Source: Spirosoma profusum (GTDB taxonomy: Bacteria; Bacteroidota; Bacteroidia; Cytophagales; Spirosomataceae). Taken from it: a stretch of DNA of 64,000 bases. Position 1 is the first letter of the stretch, and every line of letters starts with the position of its first letter. Location: contig NZ_JACWZY010000006.1 in assembly GCF_014699005.1 (NCBI RefSeq), forward strand, positions 248,001 to 312,000. The letters are read 5' to 3'. A program made the translations under genes and the position numbers. This document shows, piece by piece, positions 38,980 through 47,463 of this stretch. Below the pieces are notes generated by a model, which saw only the letters and a list, made by a program, of their open reading frames with translations, was not told the origin of the DNA and made no database searches.

Positions 38980-39111
38980 GTAAATATGTATGATGTAGGA
39001 AATATGATGTATCGCCAGCTGCATATATCATACATTCGATATCATATATCAAAATTTTGACTGGACGTTGGAAAGGCTACGTTCAGAGTAAGACCAAAAA
39101 TCTGAAGAAAC

Positions 39112-39579
39112 ATGAGAAAGGCGAAACCGCCCAAGCGTTACGTGTTACCTGACCCGAAATATAAAGAGGTCCTCGTAACCAAATTTGTAAATAACCTGAT
39201 GTACGAAGGCAAAAAGAGCCTGGCGTACTCCATCTTCTATGACGCACTCGACGTAGTGGCAAAACGCACGAACGAAAGTGGTCTGGATACGTGGAAAAAG
39301 GCATTGAATAACGTAATGCCATCAGTTGAAGTAAAAAGCCGTCGCGTCGGTGGAGCTACCTTCCAGGTGCCAACCGAAGTACGGGCAGACCGGAAGGTCG
39401 CGGTAGGCATGAAATGGCTTATCCGGTACGCTCGTTCGCGTGGTGAAAAAACCATGGTAGACCGTTTAGCAGCCGAAATCGTTGCCGCATCGAAAGGTGA
39501 AGGCGCAGCTGTGAAAAAGAAGGACGATACGCACCGCATGGCTGAAGCCAACAAGGCGTTCTCGCACTTCCGGTTCTAA
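39112..39579 (+). CDS. rpsG: 30S ribosomal protein S7
   Basis: A 155-aa S7 of standard length, with [37 protein letters not shown] and the C-terminal [13 protein letters not shown]. It initiates folding of the 16S 3' domain and contacts the E-site tRNA. In most bacteria fusA follows rpsG; here a strong terminator follows after 40 bp and the next gene is a sugar epimerase. Confidence 0.98.
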   Translation: MRKAKPPKRYVLPDPKYKEVLVTKFVNNLMYEGKKSLAYSIFYDALDVVAKRTNESGLDTWKKALNNVMPSVEVKSRRVGGATFQVPTEVRADRKVAVGMKWLIRYARSRGEKTMVDRLAAEIVAASKGEGAAVKKKDDTHRMAEANKAFSHFRF

Positions 39580-39619
39580 ACCAATTCAATCGACCATAAT
39601 CCCGGTGGTCGTCAAACAG

Positions 39620-39655
39620 ACAAAAGCCGTCCAACATTGGACGGCTTTTGTTGTT
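39620..39655 (+). terminator. rpsG terminator
   Basis: Arms ACAAAAGCCGTCC (39620-39632) and GGACGGCTTTTGT (39639-39651), followed by TGTTT. Confidence 0.9.
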
Positions 39656-39663
39656 TCACAGCT

Positions 39664-40548
39664 ATGACAACTTTAGAAAACGATTTCATCCGCGTCGCGA
39701 TTCGCCCGAAAGGAGCTGAGTTAACATCTATCGTTCATAAACCGAGCGGTATTGAGCATTTGTGGCAAGCGGAGCCAACGATATGGGGATGGCATGCTCC
39801 AAATCTGTATCCCGTAGTGGGTGGTTGCCTGAACAACGTAGTACTGATTGATGGTAAAACGTATCCGATGGAACGACACGGTTTCGCGCGGCAATCGGTA
39901 TTCGAGTTTACTGAATCGACAAAAAATCACGCCGTTTTCCTGCTACGTTCCAGTGAAGCCACAAAGACGCATTTTCCATACGAATTTGACTTTCAGATTA
40001 TATATGAGCTTGACGAGAAACAATTGACTGTTACGTACCGTGTGGTGAATCGGGACGAAAAAACGATCTACTTTTCAGTGGGAGCGCATCCGGCCTTTGC
40101 CGTGCCGTTTTCGGCGGAAGAAGCCTACGAAGATTATTTTCTTCAGTTCGAACAGACTGAGCCACTCGAAACCCATATGCTGTCGGCTAATGGTTTCTTC
40201 ACAGGTGAGGTAAAGCAAGTGCCTACGGAACGTAGTGATACGTCAGGAAATCGTTTGCGATTAACGAAACATTTGTTTGATCAGGATGCGCTGGTTTTCA
40301 AGAACATAAATTCACGTAGCGTAGTGATACGTAGCACTAAACATAATCACTCCGTAGCGGTACGTTTCCCTGAATTCCCCAATCTGGGTTTGTGGGCTAA
40401 GCCGGGTGCGCCGTTTGTCTGCATAGAACCCTGGCTTGGTTGTGCTGATAGTGAGGGGGATTTGAAACCAATTGAGCAGAAAGAAGCCATTCAACACGTA
40501 GCAACTGGTAAGGTTTTCGAGGCTTCTTTTTCGATTGTGCTAACGTAA
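39664..40548 (+). CDS. Aldose 1-epimerase family protein (LacX-like)
   Basis: A 294-aa protein of the galactose-mutarotase superfamily. DFIRVAIRPKGAELTSI and EHLWQAEPTIWGWHAPNLYPVVGG open the beta-sandwich. The putative catalytic histidines are in MERHGFARQSVF and SVGAHPAFAVPF; WLGCADSEGDLKPIEQKEA closes it. Mutarotases interconvert alpha and beta anomers of free aldoses; substrate uncertain for this branch. The ATG at 39664 is preferred to 39637, which lies inside the rpsG terminator. It converges with the gene at 40617. Confidence 0.87.
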   Translation: MTTLENDFIRVAIRPKGAELTSIVHKPSGIEHLWQAEPTIWGWHAPNLYPVVGGCLNNVVLIDGKTYPMERHGFARQSVFEFTESTKNHAVFLLRSSEATKTHFPYEFDFQIIYELDEKQLTVTYRVVNRDEKTIYFSVGAHPAFAVPFSAEEAYEDYFLQFEQTEPLETHMLSANGFFTGEVKQVPTERSDTSGNRLRLTKHLFDQDALVFKNINSRSVVIRSTKHNHSVAVRFPEFPNLGLWAKPGAPFVCIEPWLGCADSEGDLKPIEQKEAIQHVATGKVFEASFSIVLT

Positions 40549-40559
40549 CGATCACAAAA

Positions 40560-40598
40560 CAATAGGTCGCCTGAATTCCAGGTTCGGGCGACCTATTG
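40560..40598. terminator. Bidirectional terminator between convergent genes
   Basis: 16-bp arms (40560-40575 and 40583-40598) with one mismatch; core AATAGGTCGCC / GGGCGACCTATT. It lies between the stops at 40548 and 40617. Confidence 0.8.
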
Positions 40599-40616
40599 AT
40601 ACGCATTGTTGCTACG

Positions 40617-42185
40617 TTATTGCGTTTCCTCCAGAGGAGAAAAGTCTTTAAATGTTCGCTTGATGGCTTTGTCCGTCGCTTCTTTTTTGCTTTGCCAGTT
40701 CGCATCCAATTCCAGCGCAACCAGTCCGCTCAGGCTCATTACGTTTCGGAAATCATCTAATTTTTTGATGAACTCGTTGCTACGTCGAGTGGCTTTCAAC
40801 GCGAACTCGCGGGAAAATACGTCGCCTTTGTTTTGCAATTCACTTTTCTTGCCCAGTACGTAGTTGTAACGGTCGAGCAAATCTTTCATCGACTTTCCGA
40901 TGACCTCAGTCGCTTCCAGCGTACCCATTGTGAGCACCGCTGTGCCGCCCACTGCCGAAATAATACGTTGCGAACTTTGATTGTTAGACGTTAGAGCAGG
41001 CGAAACGCCCGTAACGGCCCCCAGCGACGCATTAGCTACTGATCGATTCCGCTTACCACCTTTTGCTCGTTTGTAATCGTGTTTAAGCTGTTCTTCCTTA
41101 TCAGCTAGTTGTTCGACAAGCCCCCATGCCTGCACTAACGCCTGTCGATACTGAGCATAATAGTAGCGGTCCTTCTCGGCTTCATTCACCGTATTTAAAA
41201 CAGTAAACGTAATACGTCGTTCTTCCCGATTCTGAGCCTTATCAAGTACGTAAAAAGTAACTTCGACATTCAGGGAATCATAAGGATCTTTTACAAAATC
41301 GTAGTTCGGCTGCCAGATGAATTCGTACTGATTGTTCGTGTTTTTTACCAGCGAACTCTTTGGAATTTGCTGATTATCGGCCAGAAAATTAAACGTTGCT
41401 ACATCGTCTTCGCCGTTTGGGTCCCAGAGGTAAAACTTTAGATTAACCGTTGCATTTTCACGCAGCTTATAATGCGTCGCTTTCGGAATTACGGCAATAT
41501 CAGGTGGTAAATCCATCTGGGTAGCTTCCACTTTCAGACGCCCCTTGGTGCGCGTTTTAGCGGGCTGGTCTTCAACCCAGAATTCGATGTATTGTGGATT
41601 CTGTTTAAGCCGGTTAAACTGATTCAGCGATAAATTCCAGGTTAATTCGCCCTGCGACGAAAGCTTGCTGCCTTCAGGCATTTGGTCGGTAATCGGAATA
41701 AATACAAGCGGATCGCCGTCTTCGTCACGTACCGTTTGTGCATCAAGCTTATATACGTTCTGCGTACGGTAGCTTACGTAAAAGGGACGTAATTCACCAA
41801 TAATGGGTGGTCGATTAACATGTAGTACTTTCAGGTCAGCGGTTCTGGTCGATGTCTGCCCCTGTTGATTTCGAACCTCGAACGTAACGGGATATATTTT
41901 GGTCGTCTGGATACGGTCAGCCGAATCGAAATCCGGCGTCCACGAAAAATGACCCAGCGAATCGAGCTGCATACCTTCTTCGGCTTCTGCACCGAATGAA
42001 AACCGAAGCGTATCGCTGGCAGAGGCAACAGCTTTCAGGTCGAACCGAACGGTACTTCCTTCGGATACTACGTTCCAGTTAGATTGAGAGGGGAGAACTA
42101 GTTGAAGTTTAGAGTCCTGCGCATAGGTAACCGTACATGAAAGCAATACGAACACCCATGCTATTATACCGGCAGTTCGGTTCAT
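40617..42185 (-). CDS. Secreted protein with Ig/cadherin-like repeats and C-terminal helical region
   Basis: A 522-aa exported protein with a signal peptide ending CTVTYAQ. Three tandem beta-sandwich modules (about residues 24-125, 126-230, 231-335) carry the cadherin/putative-Ig pattern 'VRDEDGDPLVF...LTWNLSLNQF' and 'LGHFSWTPDFDSADR'. The last 170 residues are strongly helical and charged (DKEEQLKHDYKRAKGGKRNR; LLDRYNYVLGKKSELQNKG), interrupted by a small hydrophobic stretch (ISAVGGTAVLTMG). I do not recognise a named family. It may be a cell-surface or gliding-associated adhesin-like protein (inference). It stands alone. Confidence 0.65.
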   Translation of the reverse strand: MNRTAGIIAWVFVLLSCTVTYAQDSKLQLVLPSQSNWNVVSEGSTVRFDLKAVASASDTLRFSFGAEAEEGMQLDSLGHFSWTPDFDSADRIQTTKIYPVTFEVRNQQGQTSTRTADLKVLHVNRPPIIGELRPFYVSYRTQNVYKLDAQTVRDEDGDPLVFIPITDQMPEGSKLSSQGELTWNLSLNQFNRLKQNPQYIEFWVEDQPAKTRTKGRLKVEATQMDLPPDIAVIPKATHYKLRENATVNLKFYLWDPNGEDDVATFNFLADNQQIPKSSLVKNTNNQYEFIWQPNYDFVKDPYDSLNVEVTFYVLDKAQNREERRITFTVLNTVNEAEKDRYYYAQYRQALVQAWGLVEQLADKEEQLKHDYKRAKGGKRNRSVANASLGAVTGVSPALTSNNQSSQRIISAVGGTAVLTMGTLEATEVIGKSMKDLLDRYNYVLGKKSELQNKGDVFSREFALKATRRSNEFIKKLDDFRNVMSLSGLVALELDANWQSKKEATDKAIKRTFKDFSPLEETQ

Positions 42186-42444
42186 AATAAAGCTGGAAGG
42201 TGGTTTAACTTACAAAACGTAAAAATAAGACGAAGATTTCGTCCAGACAGATTTAGAATGTAGTTATACTATTTTTCTTAGCTACCGACCTGATTTTATT
42301 AGTAATAATTATATTTTTCAAAGAAAAAGTAATAAGTGTCGGTAATGACGTAAACCAATAGTAGACGTATAGTTTTGGCAGATGTATTCCGGGATTTTTA
42401 ACGAAGTGCTAACAGTAACGTCGTGATGAAGATATGTAGAAGAT

Positions 42445-42538
42445 AAAAAATCAGCCAGTAGTTTGCTACTGGCTGACTGAGAAGGTATGAAGGCCTGATG
42501 TGGTGAAGGATTCCCTCTGATTGACAGAGGCAAATCTA
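42445..42538 (-). ncRNA. Candidate minus-strand small RNA
   Basis: On the minus strand, TCAGCCAGTAG and CTACTGGCTGA (42476 back to 42451) form an 11-bp hairpin followed at once by TTTTTT, a canonical intrinsic terminator. No minus-strand gene lies to its right, so it must end an unannotated transcript. Upstream on that strand are a small CCTCTG/CAGAGG hairpin (42530-42514) and a TAGATTTG box (42538-42531). The transcript start is uncertain because that box would place it inside the small hairpin. Confidence 0.4.
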
Positions 42539-42561
42539 CCAGACAAGTAGGCCTGTAAAAA

Positions 42562-42598
42562 GGGGATTAAACATGATTTTTAAACGGGGATTTTCCCC
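42562..42598. promoter_or_regulatory. GGGGATTTTCCCC palindrome upstream of the response regulator
   Basis: GGGGA-TTT-TCCCC at 42586-42598 is a perfect inverted repeat, preceded 24 bp upstream by a half-site GGGGATT (42562-42568). It is about 250 bp before the response-regulator ATG. Possible operator. Confidence 0.4.
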
Positions 42599-42850
42599 TT
42601 TTCAATTTGCGTTTTTGATTGTATAAGACGATGCTGATGTGAGCTGATTAGCGAAGGCTTGTAGTAATTAGTAACTGAAACTTCCAATTTACAGGTTAAT
42701 GACGCAAACTCTTTGAGTAGGAGCAACATATATTGAAATTAAGTTGCCTGTCCGTTATGAATAACAACAAAATATTTTCATTCATATTAGCAAAACGGGG
42801 CTTAAGCCACTAACTTTCTGACTCTACAAATAAATCAGCCCAGCCTATCA

Positions 42851-43516
42851 ATGTCCACAACCATTGCCGTCGTTGACGACCATCGTTTGGTGGCTCAAGC
42901 TTTCTCTGGATTAATCCAAACATTTAATGACTATGACGTATTGTTTGTCGCTGGGAACGGGCGCGAAGTAATCACATACCTGGAGCAGAAGCAGATTCCT
43001 GACATTATTTTGCTGGATTTGCATATGCCCGAAATGGATGGGTTTGAAACCGCTCTATACTTGCAGGAGCACTATCCTGATGTGAAAATAATTGTACTCT
43101 CCATGTTCGACAGAGAAGAGGATATCACGAGGATGTTGCGTCTGGGTGTACGAAGCTATTTATTGAAAGCGTGTCTACCTTCCGAATTACGGCTGGCTTT
43201 AGACGATGTGTGCACAAAAGGGCATCACTACTCTGAACTTCTGGCGAAAAAACTGTTTCAAAATTTTACCGCAGGCAAATCAAAACCTAATGGGGCCATT
43301 GCTCAAGTGAATGACCGCGAACTGAAGTTCCTGAAGCTGGCCAGCAGCGATTTAACCTACGCCGAAATTGCAGACATTATGTGCGTAGCACTCCGAACAG
43401 TGGATGGATATCGTGAATCACTCTTTCAAAAACTGAATGTTAAAAGCCGCACGGGTATGGTACTTGAAGCGTTACGTCTGGGTTTAACCGACTTACGCGA
43501 CTTAGGAAGGCGGTAA
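42851..43516 (+). CDS. NarL/FixJ-type response regulator
   Basis: A 221-aa two-component regulator. The receiver domain covers about residues 3-125, with acidic pair D9/D10, phosphoacceptor D56 in IILLDLHMPEMDG, VLSMFD and the lysine in SYLLKACLP. A LuxR-type HTH covers about 150-215 (VNDRELKFLKLASSDLTYAEIA and ALRTVDGYRESLFQKL). No sensor kinase is adjacent, so it is an orphan in this window. Targets unknown; the palindrome at 42586 in its own upstream region is a candidate for autoregulation. Confidence 0.93.
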   Translation: MSTTIAVVDDHRLVAQAFSGLIQTFNDYDVLFVAGNGREVITYLEQKQIPDIILLDLHMPEMDGFETALYLQEHYPDVKIIVLSMFDREEDITRMLRLGVRSYLLKACLPSELRLALDDVCTKGHHYSELLAKKLFQNFTAGKSKPNGAIAQVNDRELKFLKLASSDLTYAEIADIMCVALRTVDGYRESLFQKLNVKSRTGMVLEALRLGLTDLRDLGRR

Positions 43517-43523
43517 CAACTGT

Positions 43524-43531
43524 TATCTTTG
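43524..43531 (+). promoter_or_regulatory. -7 box TATCTTTG before the dipeptide epimerase gene
   Basis: It matches TAnnTTTG and lies 16 bp before the ATG at 43548, implying a very short 5' leader. It follows the response-regulator stop by 7 bp. Confidence 0.6.
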
Positions 43532-43547
43532 CCAAAATTTCAGGCAG

Positions 43548-44582
43548 ATGCAGTTACTTTTTCACCCGGTTGATTTACGGTTGAGGCATACGTTTACCAT
43601 TGCCCACGACAGTCGCGATGTGCAGCCAACGCTACTGGTAGAACTTCGCGATGAGGAATACAGCGGCTTTGGCGAAGCCACCGCTACCAAGTATTATGGA
43701 TTTACTGTTGAGGGAATGATAGCCGCCCTCGAAGCCATTCGGGAACGTATCGAATCCCATTCCTTAACCAAACCGGAGCAGTTTTGGGCCGAGATGCAAC
43801 CCTATCTGTCACAGAACCCGTTTGCTCTCTGCGCGCTCGATCAGGCAGCCTGGGATTTGTGGGCTAAACGGCGGCAGAAACCCCTCTATCAACTTTGGAA
43901 TCTCGACCCGGCAACGAGCCCGATAACCGACTACACCATTGGCCTGGATACGCCGGAAAAAATGGTGGCTAAAATGCAGGAGCGACCGTGGCCTTTGTAT
44001 AAAATTAAACTGGGCCGTCCTGACGGAGATATCGCCCTGGTACAAACATTACGAAAACACACGGATGCCTTGTTTCGGGTGGATGCTAATTGCGGCTGGA
44101 CGGCGGAGGAGGCCATAGCGAAATCGAAAATCCTGAAAACGCTCAATGTAGAATTTATCGAACAACCGCTACCTGCCGATGATTGGAAAGGCGCAAAATC
44201 CGTATTTGAGCAAAGCGCGTTACCTATTATTGCCGACGAGAGCTGTATTGTGGAAAGCGATGTAGACCGATGCGCGGGCTATTTCCACGGCGTAAATATT
44301 AAACTGACCAAATGTGGCGGTTTAACCCCTGCCCGGCGAATGATTGCCCGTGCCCGCGCGCTGAATCTGAGCGTAATGGTGGGCTGTATGACTGAGTCGA
44401 GCGTAGGAATTTCTGCTATATCGCAGCTACTGCCTTTGCTGGATTACGCTGATTTAGACGGCGCTATGCTAATCGCCAATGACCCGGCTACCGGCGTTAC
44501 GTTCGAAAATGGCAACGTAGTGTATGCCCAGGAAAACGGAACGGGGGTCCGATTGACTGAAATACTACAAACCCAAAACTGA
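43548..44582 (+). CDS. Dipeptide epimerase (enolase superfamily)
   Basis: A 344-aa enolase-superfamily enzyme of the Ala-Glu epimerase group. The capping domain is at residues 1-120. In the barrel the catalytic pair is K152-I-K154 (YKIKLGRPDG) and K252 (NIKLTKCGG). Metal ligands lie in RVDANCGW, EFIEQPLPADDW and IADESCIVESD; specificity residues lie in MVGCMTESSVG. These enzymes epimerise the second residue of L,L-dipeptides, classically L-Ala-D/L-Glu from murein, but the family also includes other dipeptide specificities. It is coupled to the PLP enzyme 9 nt downstream. Confidence 0.9.
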   Translation: MQLLFHPVDLRLRHTFTIAHDSRDVQPTLLVELRDEEYSGFGEATATKYYGFTVEGMIAALEAIRERIESHSLTKPEQFWAEMQPYLSQNPFALCALDQAAWDLWAKRRQKPLYQLWNLDPATSPITDYTIGLDTPEKMVAKMQERPWPLYKIKLGRPDGDIALVQTLRKHTDALFRVDANCGWTAEEAIAKSKILKTLNVEFIEQPLPADDWKGAKSVFEQSALPIIADESCIVESDVDRCAGYFHGVNIKLTKCGGLTPARRMIARARALNLSVMVGCMTESSVGISAISQLLPLLDYADLDGAMLIANDPATGVTFENGNVVYAQENGTGVRLTEILQTQN

Positions 44583-44591
44583 GGTATTCCA

Positions 44592-45680
44592 TTGAACGAA
44601 ATTTTTGAAATAAATCACCTGCCGAATCGAGTTATCGAACATAACGGGCAGGAATATCTTTTTTTCAGTGGAACAGCTTATTTAGGGTTGCCACAAAACC
44701 CCGCCTTTCAGCAAATTACGCGAGATGCTTTAGGTCGATATGGTACTGTTTTCGGCAGTTCGCGCAACGGAAACCTACGACTAACTATTTACGAAGTTGC
44801 TGAGAGTAAGCTTGCTGCGTGGGTGATGGGCAACGTACCGAATGCTACGTCCCTGACGCTTTCATCGGGTATGATGGCCGGGCAGGTAATTGTCAACTGG
44901 CTGCGTGGACAAGCTACTACGTTCATGTATGCGCCAAAATCCCACCCGGCTCTCTGGTACGATCCCAACGTAACGCTTCCGTCATTATCCTTCCCGGAAT
45001 GGGTGAATCAATTGCCTGATCAACTGCGAAATACCTCCTCAGGACACGTAGCAATTCTGGTTAATTCACTCGATGCAGTAGCCTCGGCTTACTATAATTT
45101 TGATTGGGTACGTTCACTCCCTGAGGATCGCCCAATAACCCTCATTGTCGATGATTCGCATGGGCTGGGTGTGTTGAACGAAGGACGGGGAATCTGGCCG
45201 GAAATCAGGCAGAAACTGGATGCCGTGGGAAGTTCAGTACGTTTGCTGATAACGGCTTCGCTGGCCAAAGCGATGGGCTTACCGGGAGGAGTGGTTTTCG
45301 GCGATTCTGCTACGTTGCAATCACTACGTCAGACCGCATTTTTCGGAGCCTGTTCGCCCATGCCTCCCGCTTATTTAGAGGCTTACTGCCACGCTGATAC
45401 GTTATATACAGAAGGCTACAAACGGCTGATGCAGAATATTTTACTGGCCGAAAAGTTGCTGCTTCCTTCAGGTATATTTCAACACTCGGAAGGCTATCCA
45501 GTTTTTTTTACTGAGCGCGATGATTTATACCAGAAGCTGCTCAATCACCAGATTCTAATCTATTCGTTTGCCTATCCCACAGCCGCTGATCGGGCCAATA
45601 CACGTATCGTAATAAGCGCGTTTCATACGTCAGAAGACATTAAGCGGCTGGCTGATTTTGTCAATACGTATTGTTCGTAA
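44592..45680 (+). CDS. BioF-like PLP-dependent aminotransferase-fold enzyme
   Basis: A 362-aa fold-type I PLP enzyme of the alpha-oxoamine synthase/BioF-like group. The PLP lysine is K226 in TASLAKAMGLPGG; the ring-stacking and aspartate region is LIVDDSHGLGVLNEGRG. The N-terminal YLFFSGTAYLGLPQNPAFQ and GSSRNGNLRLTIYEVAE match BioF-type proteins. It is about 20-30 residues shorter than typical BioF. The start is TTG at 44592, 9 nt after the epimerase stop, and no nearby in-frame ATG exists. No biotin genes are adjacent, so a role in biotin synthesis is uncertain. Confidence 0.82.
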   Translation: MNEIFEINHLPNRVIEHNGQEYLFFSGTAYLGLPQNPAFQQITRDALGRYGTVFGSSRNGNLRLTIYEVAESKLAAWVMGNVPNATSLTLSSGMMAGQVIVNWLRGQATTFMYAPKSHPALWYDPNVTLPSLSFPEWVNQLPDQLRNTSSGHVAILVNSLDAVASAYYNFDWVRSLPEDRPITLIVDDSHGLGVLNEGRGIWPEIRQKLDAVGSSVRLLITASLAKAMGLPGGVVFGDSATLQSLRQTAFFGACSPMPPAYLEAYCHADTLYTEGYKRLMQNILLAEKLLLPSGIFQHSEGYPVFFTERDDLYQKLLNHQILIYSFAYPTAADRANTRIVISAFHTSEDIKRLADFVNTYCS

Positions 45681-45833
45681 ACGTATTCAATTGCTCTAAC
45701 TACCTTGTTGCCAATACGTACTGGTGATTTCTTTATCTATTCGCAAACCTGTACATTGCAGACCGCGATTTGCCCGAATTAACGTAGCATTCCTGGGACG
45801 CTTAACGTAGAACTAGCTTTTGTGAAGTAGCCA

Positions 45834-47300
45834 ATGTCTGAAAACAGTCAAACGTCGACAAAGCCTTTTGGTATTCAGGTTTCCTCCGAAATCGGTACGC
45901 TTCGGAAACTCCTGATTCATAGCCCCGACCGTGGATTAGGAAAAGTTGTACCCTCGAAAGCGCAGGACTGGCTGTTTGAAGATATTGTGCATCTGGACAT
46001 GATGCGCCGGGATGAGTACGATTACTACGTTAAGCTTCTGTTATATTTTCTGGACCCCGATAAGATCCGGGGAAAAATTAATTCACTTAGTCCCGGTTCG
46101 GATAGAGCGTTTTTTAAGCCTGATAATCCTGAGTATTTCCGGTCAGATAACGTATTGGATATTCAATCGCTGCTGGCTGATATTCTGGCCGATGAGTCGA
46201 TACGTATCCGTCTGATTGCAGCCATTTGCGGCATCGAGCGTACTTCGTTTCAGACGCAGCAGCAGCTAAACCAGTACGACCCGGCCGAATTGGCTAAAAT
46301 CATGATATCGGGTTCGTTACCTGATTTGACGATGCTTTTCGCGCCCCTGCCTAACTTTATCTTCACTCGCGATATTGGTATTATCATTAACGATCACATT
46401 CTGCTCAATAAACCGGCGAAATCAGCGCGTACACGCGAGGCTCTTTTGACGCAATATATTTTTTTCAATCATCCGCTTTTCGCTGATTATCAGAATAGAA
46501 TCATTGAAATTCCTGATAACGAACATGCCTTTCTGCTCTCCGATACCGACATCAATCGCGACGTAACACGCTCGACGCTGGAAGGGGGCGACGTGATGAT
46601 GATTGCCAAACGTCATCTGCTTATCGGCGTTAGTGAACGTACTACGTTGTATGCAGCTCAGCAGGTGATGCGTATTGTATTCAGTAAAAATCTGGTCGAT
46701 ACGGTTACTATTATCAAGATTCCGAAAAAGCGGGATTACATGCACATCGACACCATTTTTACACAGGTGAAACGGAACGTATGGGTCTTGTTGGGAACGT
46801 TGGCCCGCACCGGCGACGAAGCCAAAAAACGCGACGTAATCCATTTCTTTGCGCCAACCGACGTATCGGAAGACCTCAAAATTCTGCAATTCATTAAAGG
46901 GCTGGAACACAAACCCATCGAAATCGAAAACCTCGAAGATCTGCTGACCGACATCAGCAAGAATGACCTTGGTGCTACCGAACCCGTTCAGTTTATTTAT
47001 TCGGGAAATAATGAATTCCCGTTCGGTGCCCGCGAACAATGGACAGATTCGTGTAATCTGCTGGCTCTGAAAGATGGCGTTGTTATCGGTTATGACCGAA
47101 ATGATAAAACTGCTGATGCATTTCAGTCCGCTGGATTTGAGGTGATTGGAGCCGCTAAACTGCTCGACCGTTTTGAAAGGGGAGAATCATCGCCCGAAAC
47201 CATCGAAAATACGTTCATCATGCTTCCTTCGGCCGAATTGAGCCGGGCGCGGGGTGGTTCGCATTGCATGAGTTTGCCGCTCTGGCGCGAGGATGTGTAG
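45834..47300 (+). CDS. Arginine deiminase family protein
   Basis: A 488-aa guanidine-modifying enzyme (amidinotransferase superfamily) with the five-fold pseudo-symmetric pentein pattern: LRKLLIHSPDRGL, NFIFTRDIGIIINDHILL, the acid in STLEGGDVMMIAKR, active-site H304 in MHIDTIFTQV and the nucleophile C478 in GGSHCMSLPLW. It is longer than classical ArcA (about 410 aa) and belongs to a Bacteroidota branch. It probably hydrolyses arginine or a related guanidino compound. Its own promoter region is 45681-45833. The related gene at 47464 follows 163 bp downstream. Confidence 0.87.
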   Translation: MSENSQTSTKPFGIQVSSEIGTLRKLLIHSPDRGLGKVVPSKAQDWLFEDIVHLDMMRRDEYDYYVKLLLYFLDPDKIRGKINSLSPGSDRAFFKPDNPEYFRSDNVLDIQSLLADILADESIRIRLIAAICGIERTSFQTQQQLNQYDPAELAKIMISGSLPDLTMLFAPLPNFIFTRDIGIIINDHILLNKPAKSARTREALLTQYIFFNHPLFADYQNRIIEIPDNEHAFLLSDTDINRDVTRSTLEGGDVMMIAKRHLLIGVSERTTLYAAQQVMRIVFSKNLVDTVTIIKIPKKRDYMHIDTIFTQVKRNVWVLLGTLARTGDEAKKRDVIHFFAPTDVSEDLKILQFIKGLEHKPIEIENLEDLLTDISKNDLGATEPVQFIYSGNNEFPFGAREQWTDSCNLLALKDGVVIGYDRNDKTADAFQSAGFEVIGAAKLLDRFERGESSPETIENTFIMLPSAELSRARGGSHCMSLPLWREDV

Positions 47301-47463
47301 TAAATAGTTTGATAACTTTCGGGAAGCTGTAGTTAGCTAGTACGTTCCCCGTCACCTGAAAAGCATTGAACAAATAGCCGGATTGTATTAACTTGCTCCC
47401 AGAAAATAGTACGTTATTAAGGCAAACTGACGAACGTACTGACTTACAAACGGATATCAGTAC

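Larger units (their letters stand above)
42186..42850. other. 665-bp intergenic region between divergent genes
   Basis: No convincing protein gene. It contains a minus-strand intrinsic terminator at 42445-42476, a second small hairpin at 42514-42530, and a palindrome GGGGATTTTCCCC at 42586-42598 with a half copy GGGGATT at 42562-42568. The rest is A/T-rich. Both flanking genes (40617-42185 minus, 42851-43516 plus) read outward. Confidence 0.6.

Noticed and set aside
42318-42533. Minus-strand ORF of 71 codons in the long intergenic region
   Set aside because: An intrinsic terminator hairpin with a T-tract lies inside it, and its sequence has no family features or normal codon bias.
42757-42813. 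18-codon ORF upstream of the response regulator that could be a leader peptide
   Set aside because: No run of regulatory codons and no terminator/antiterminator pair downstream; too short to support.
42851-43516. Two-component system with an adjacent sensor kinase
   Set aside because: No histidine kinase is encoded next to it; the following genes are metabolic.
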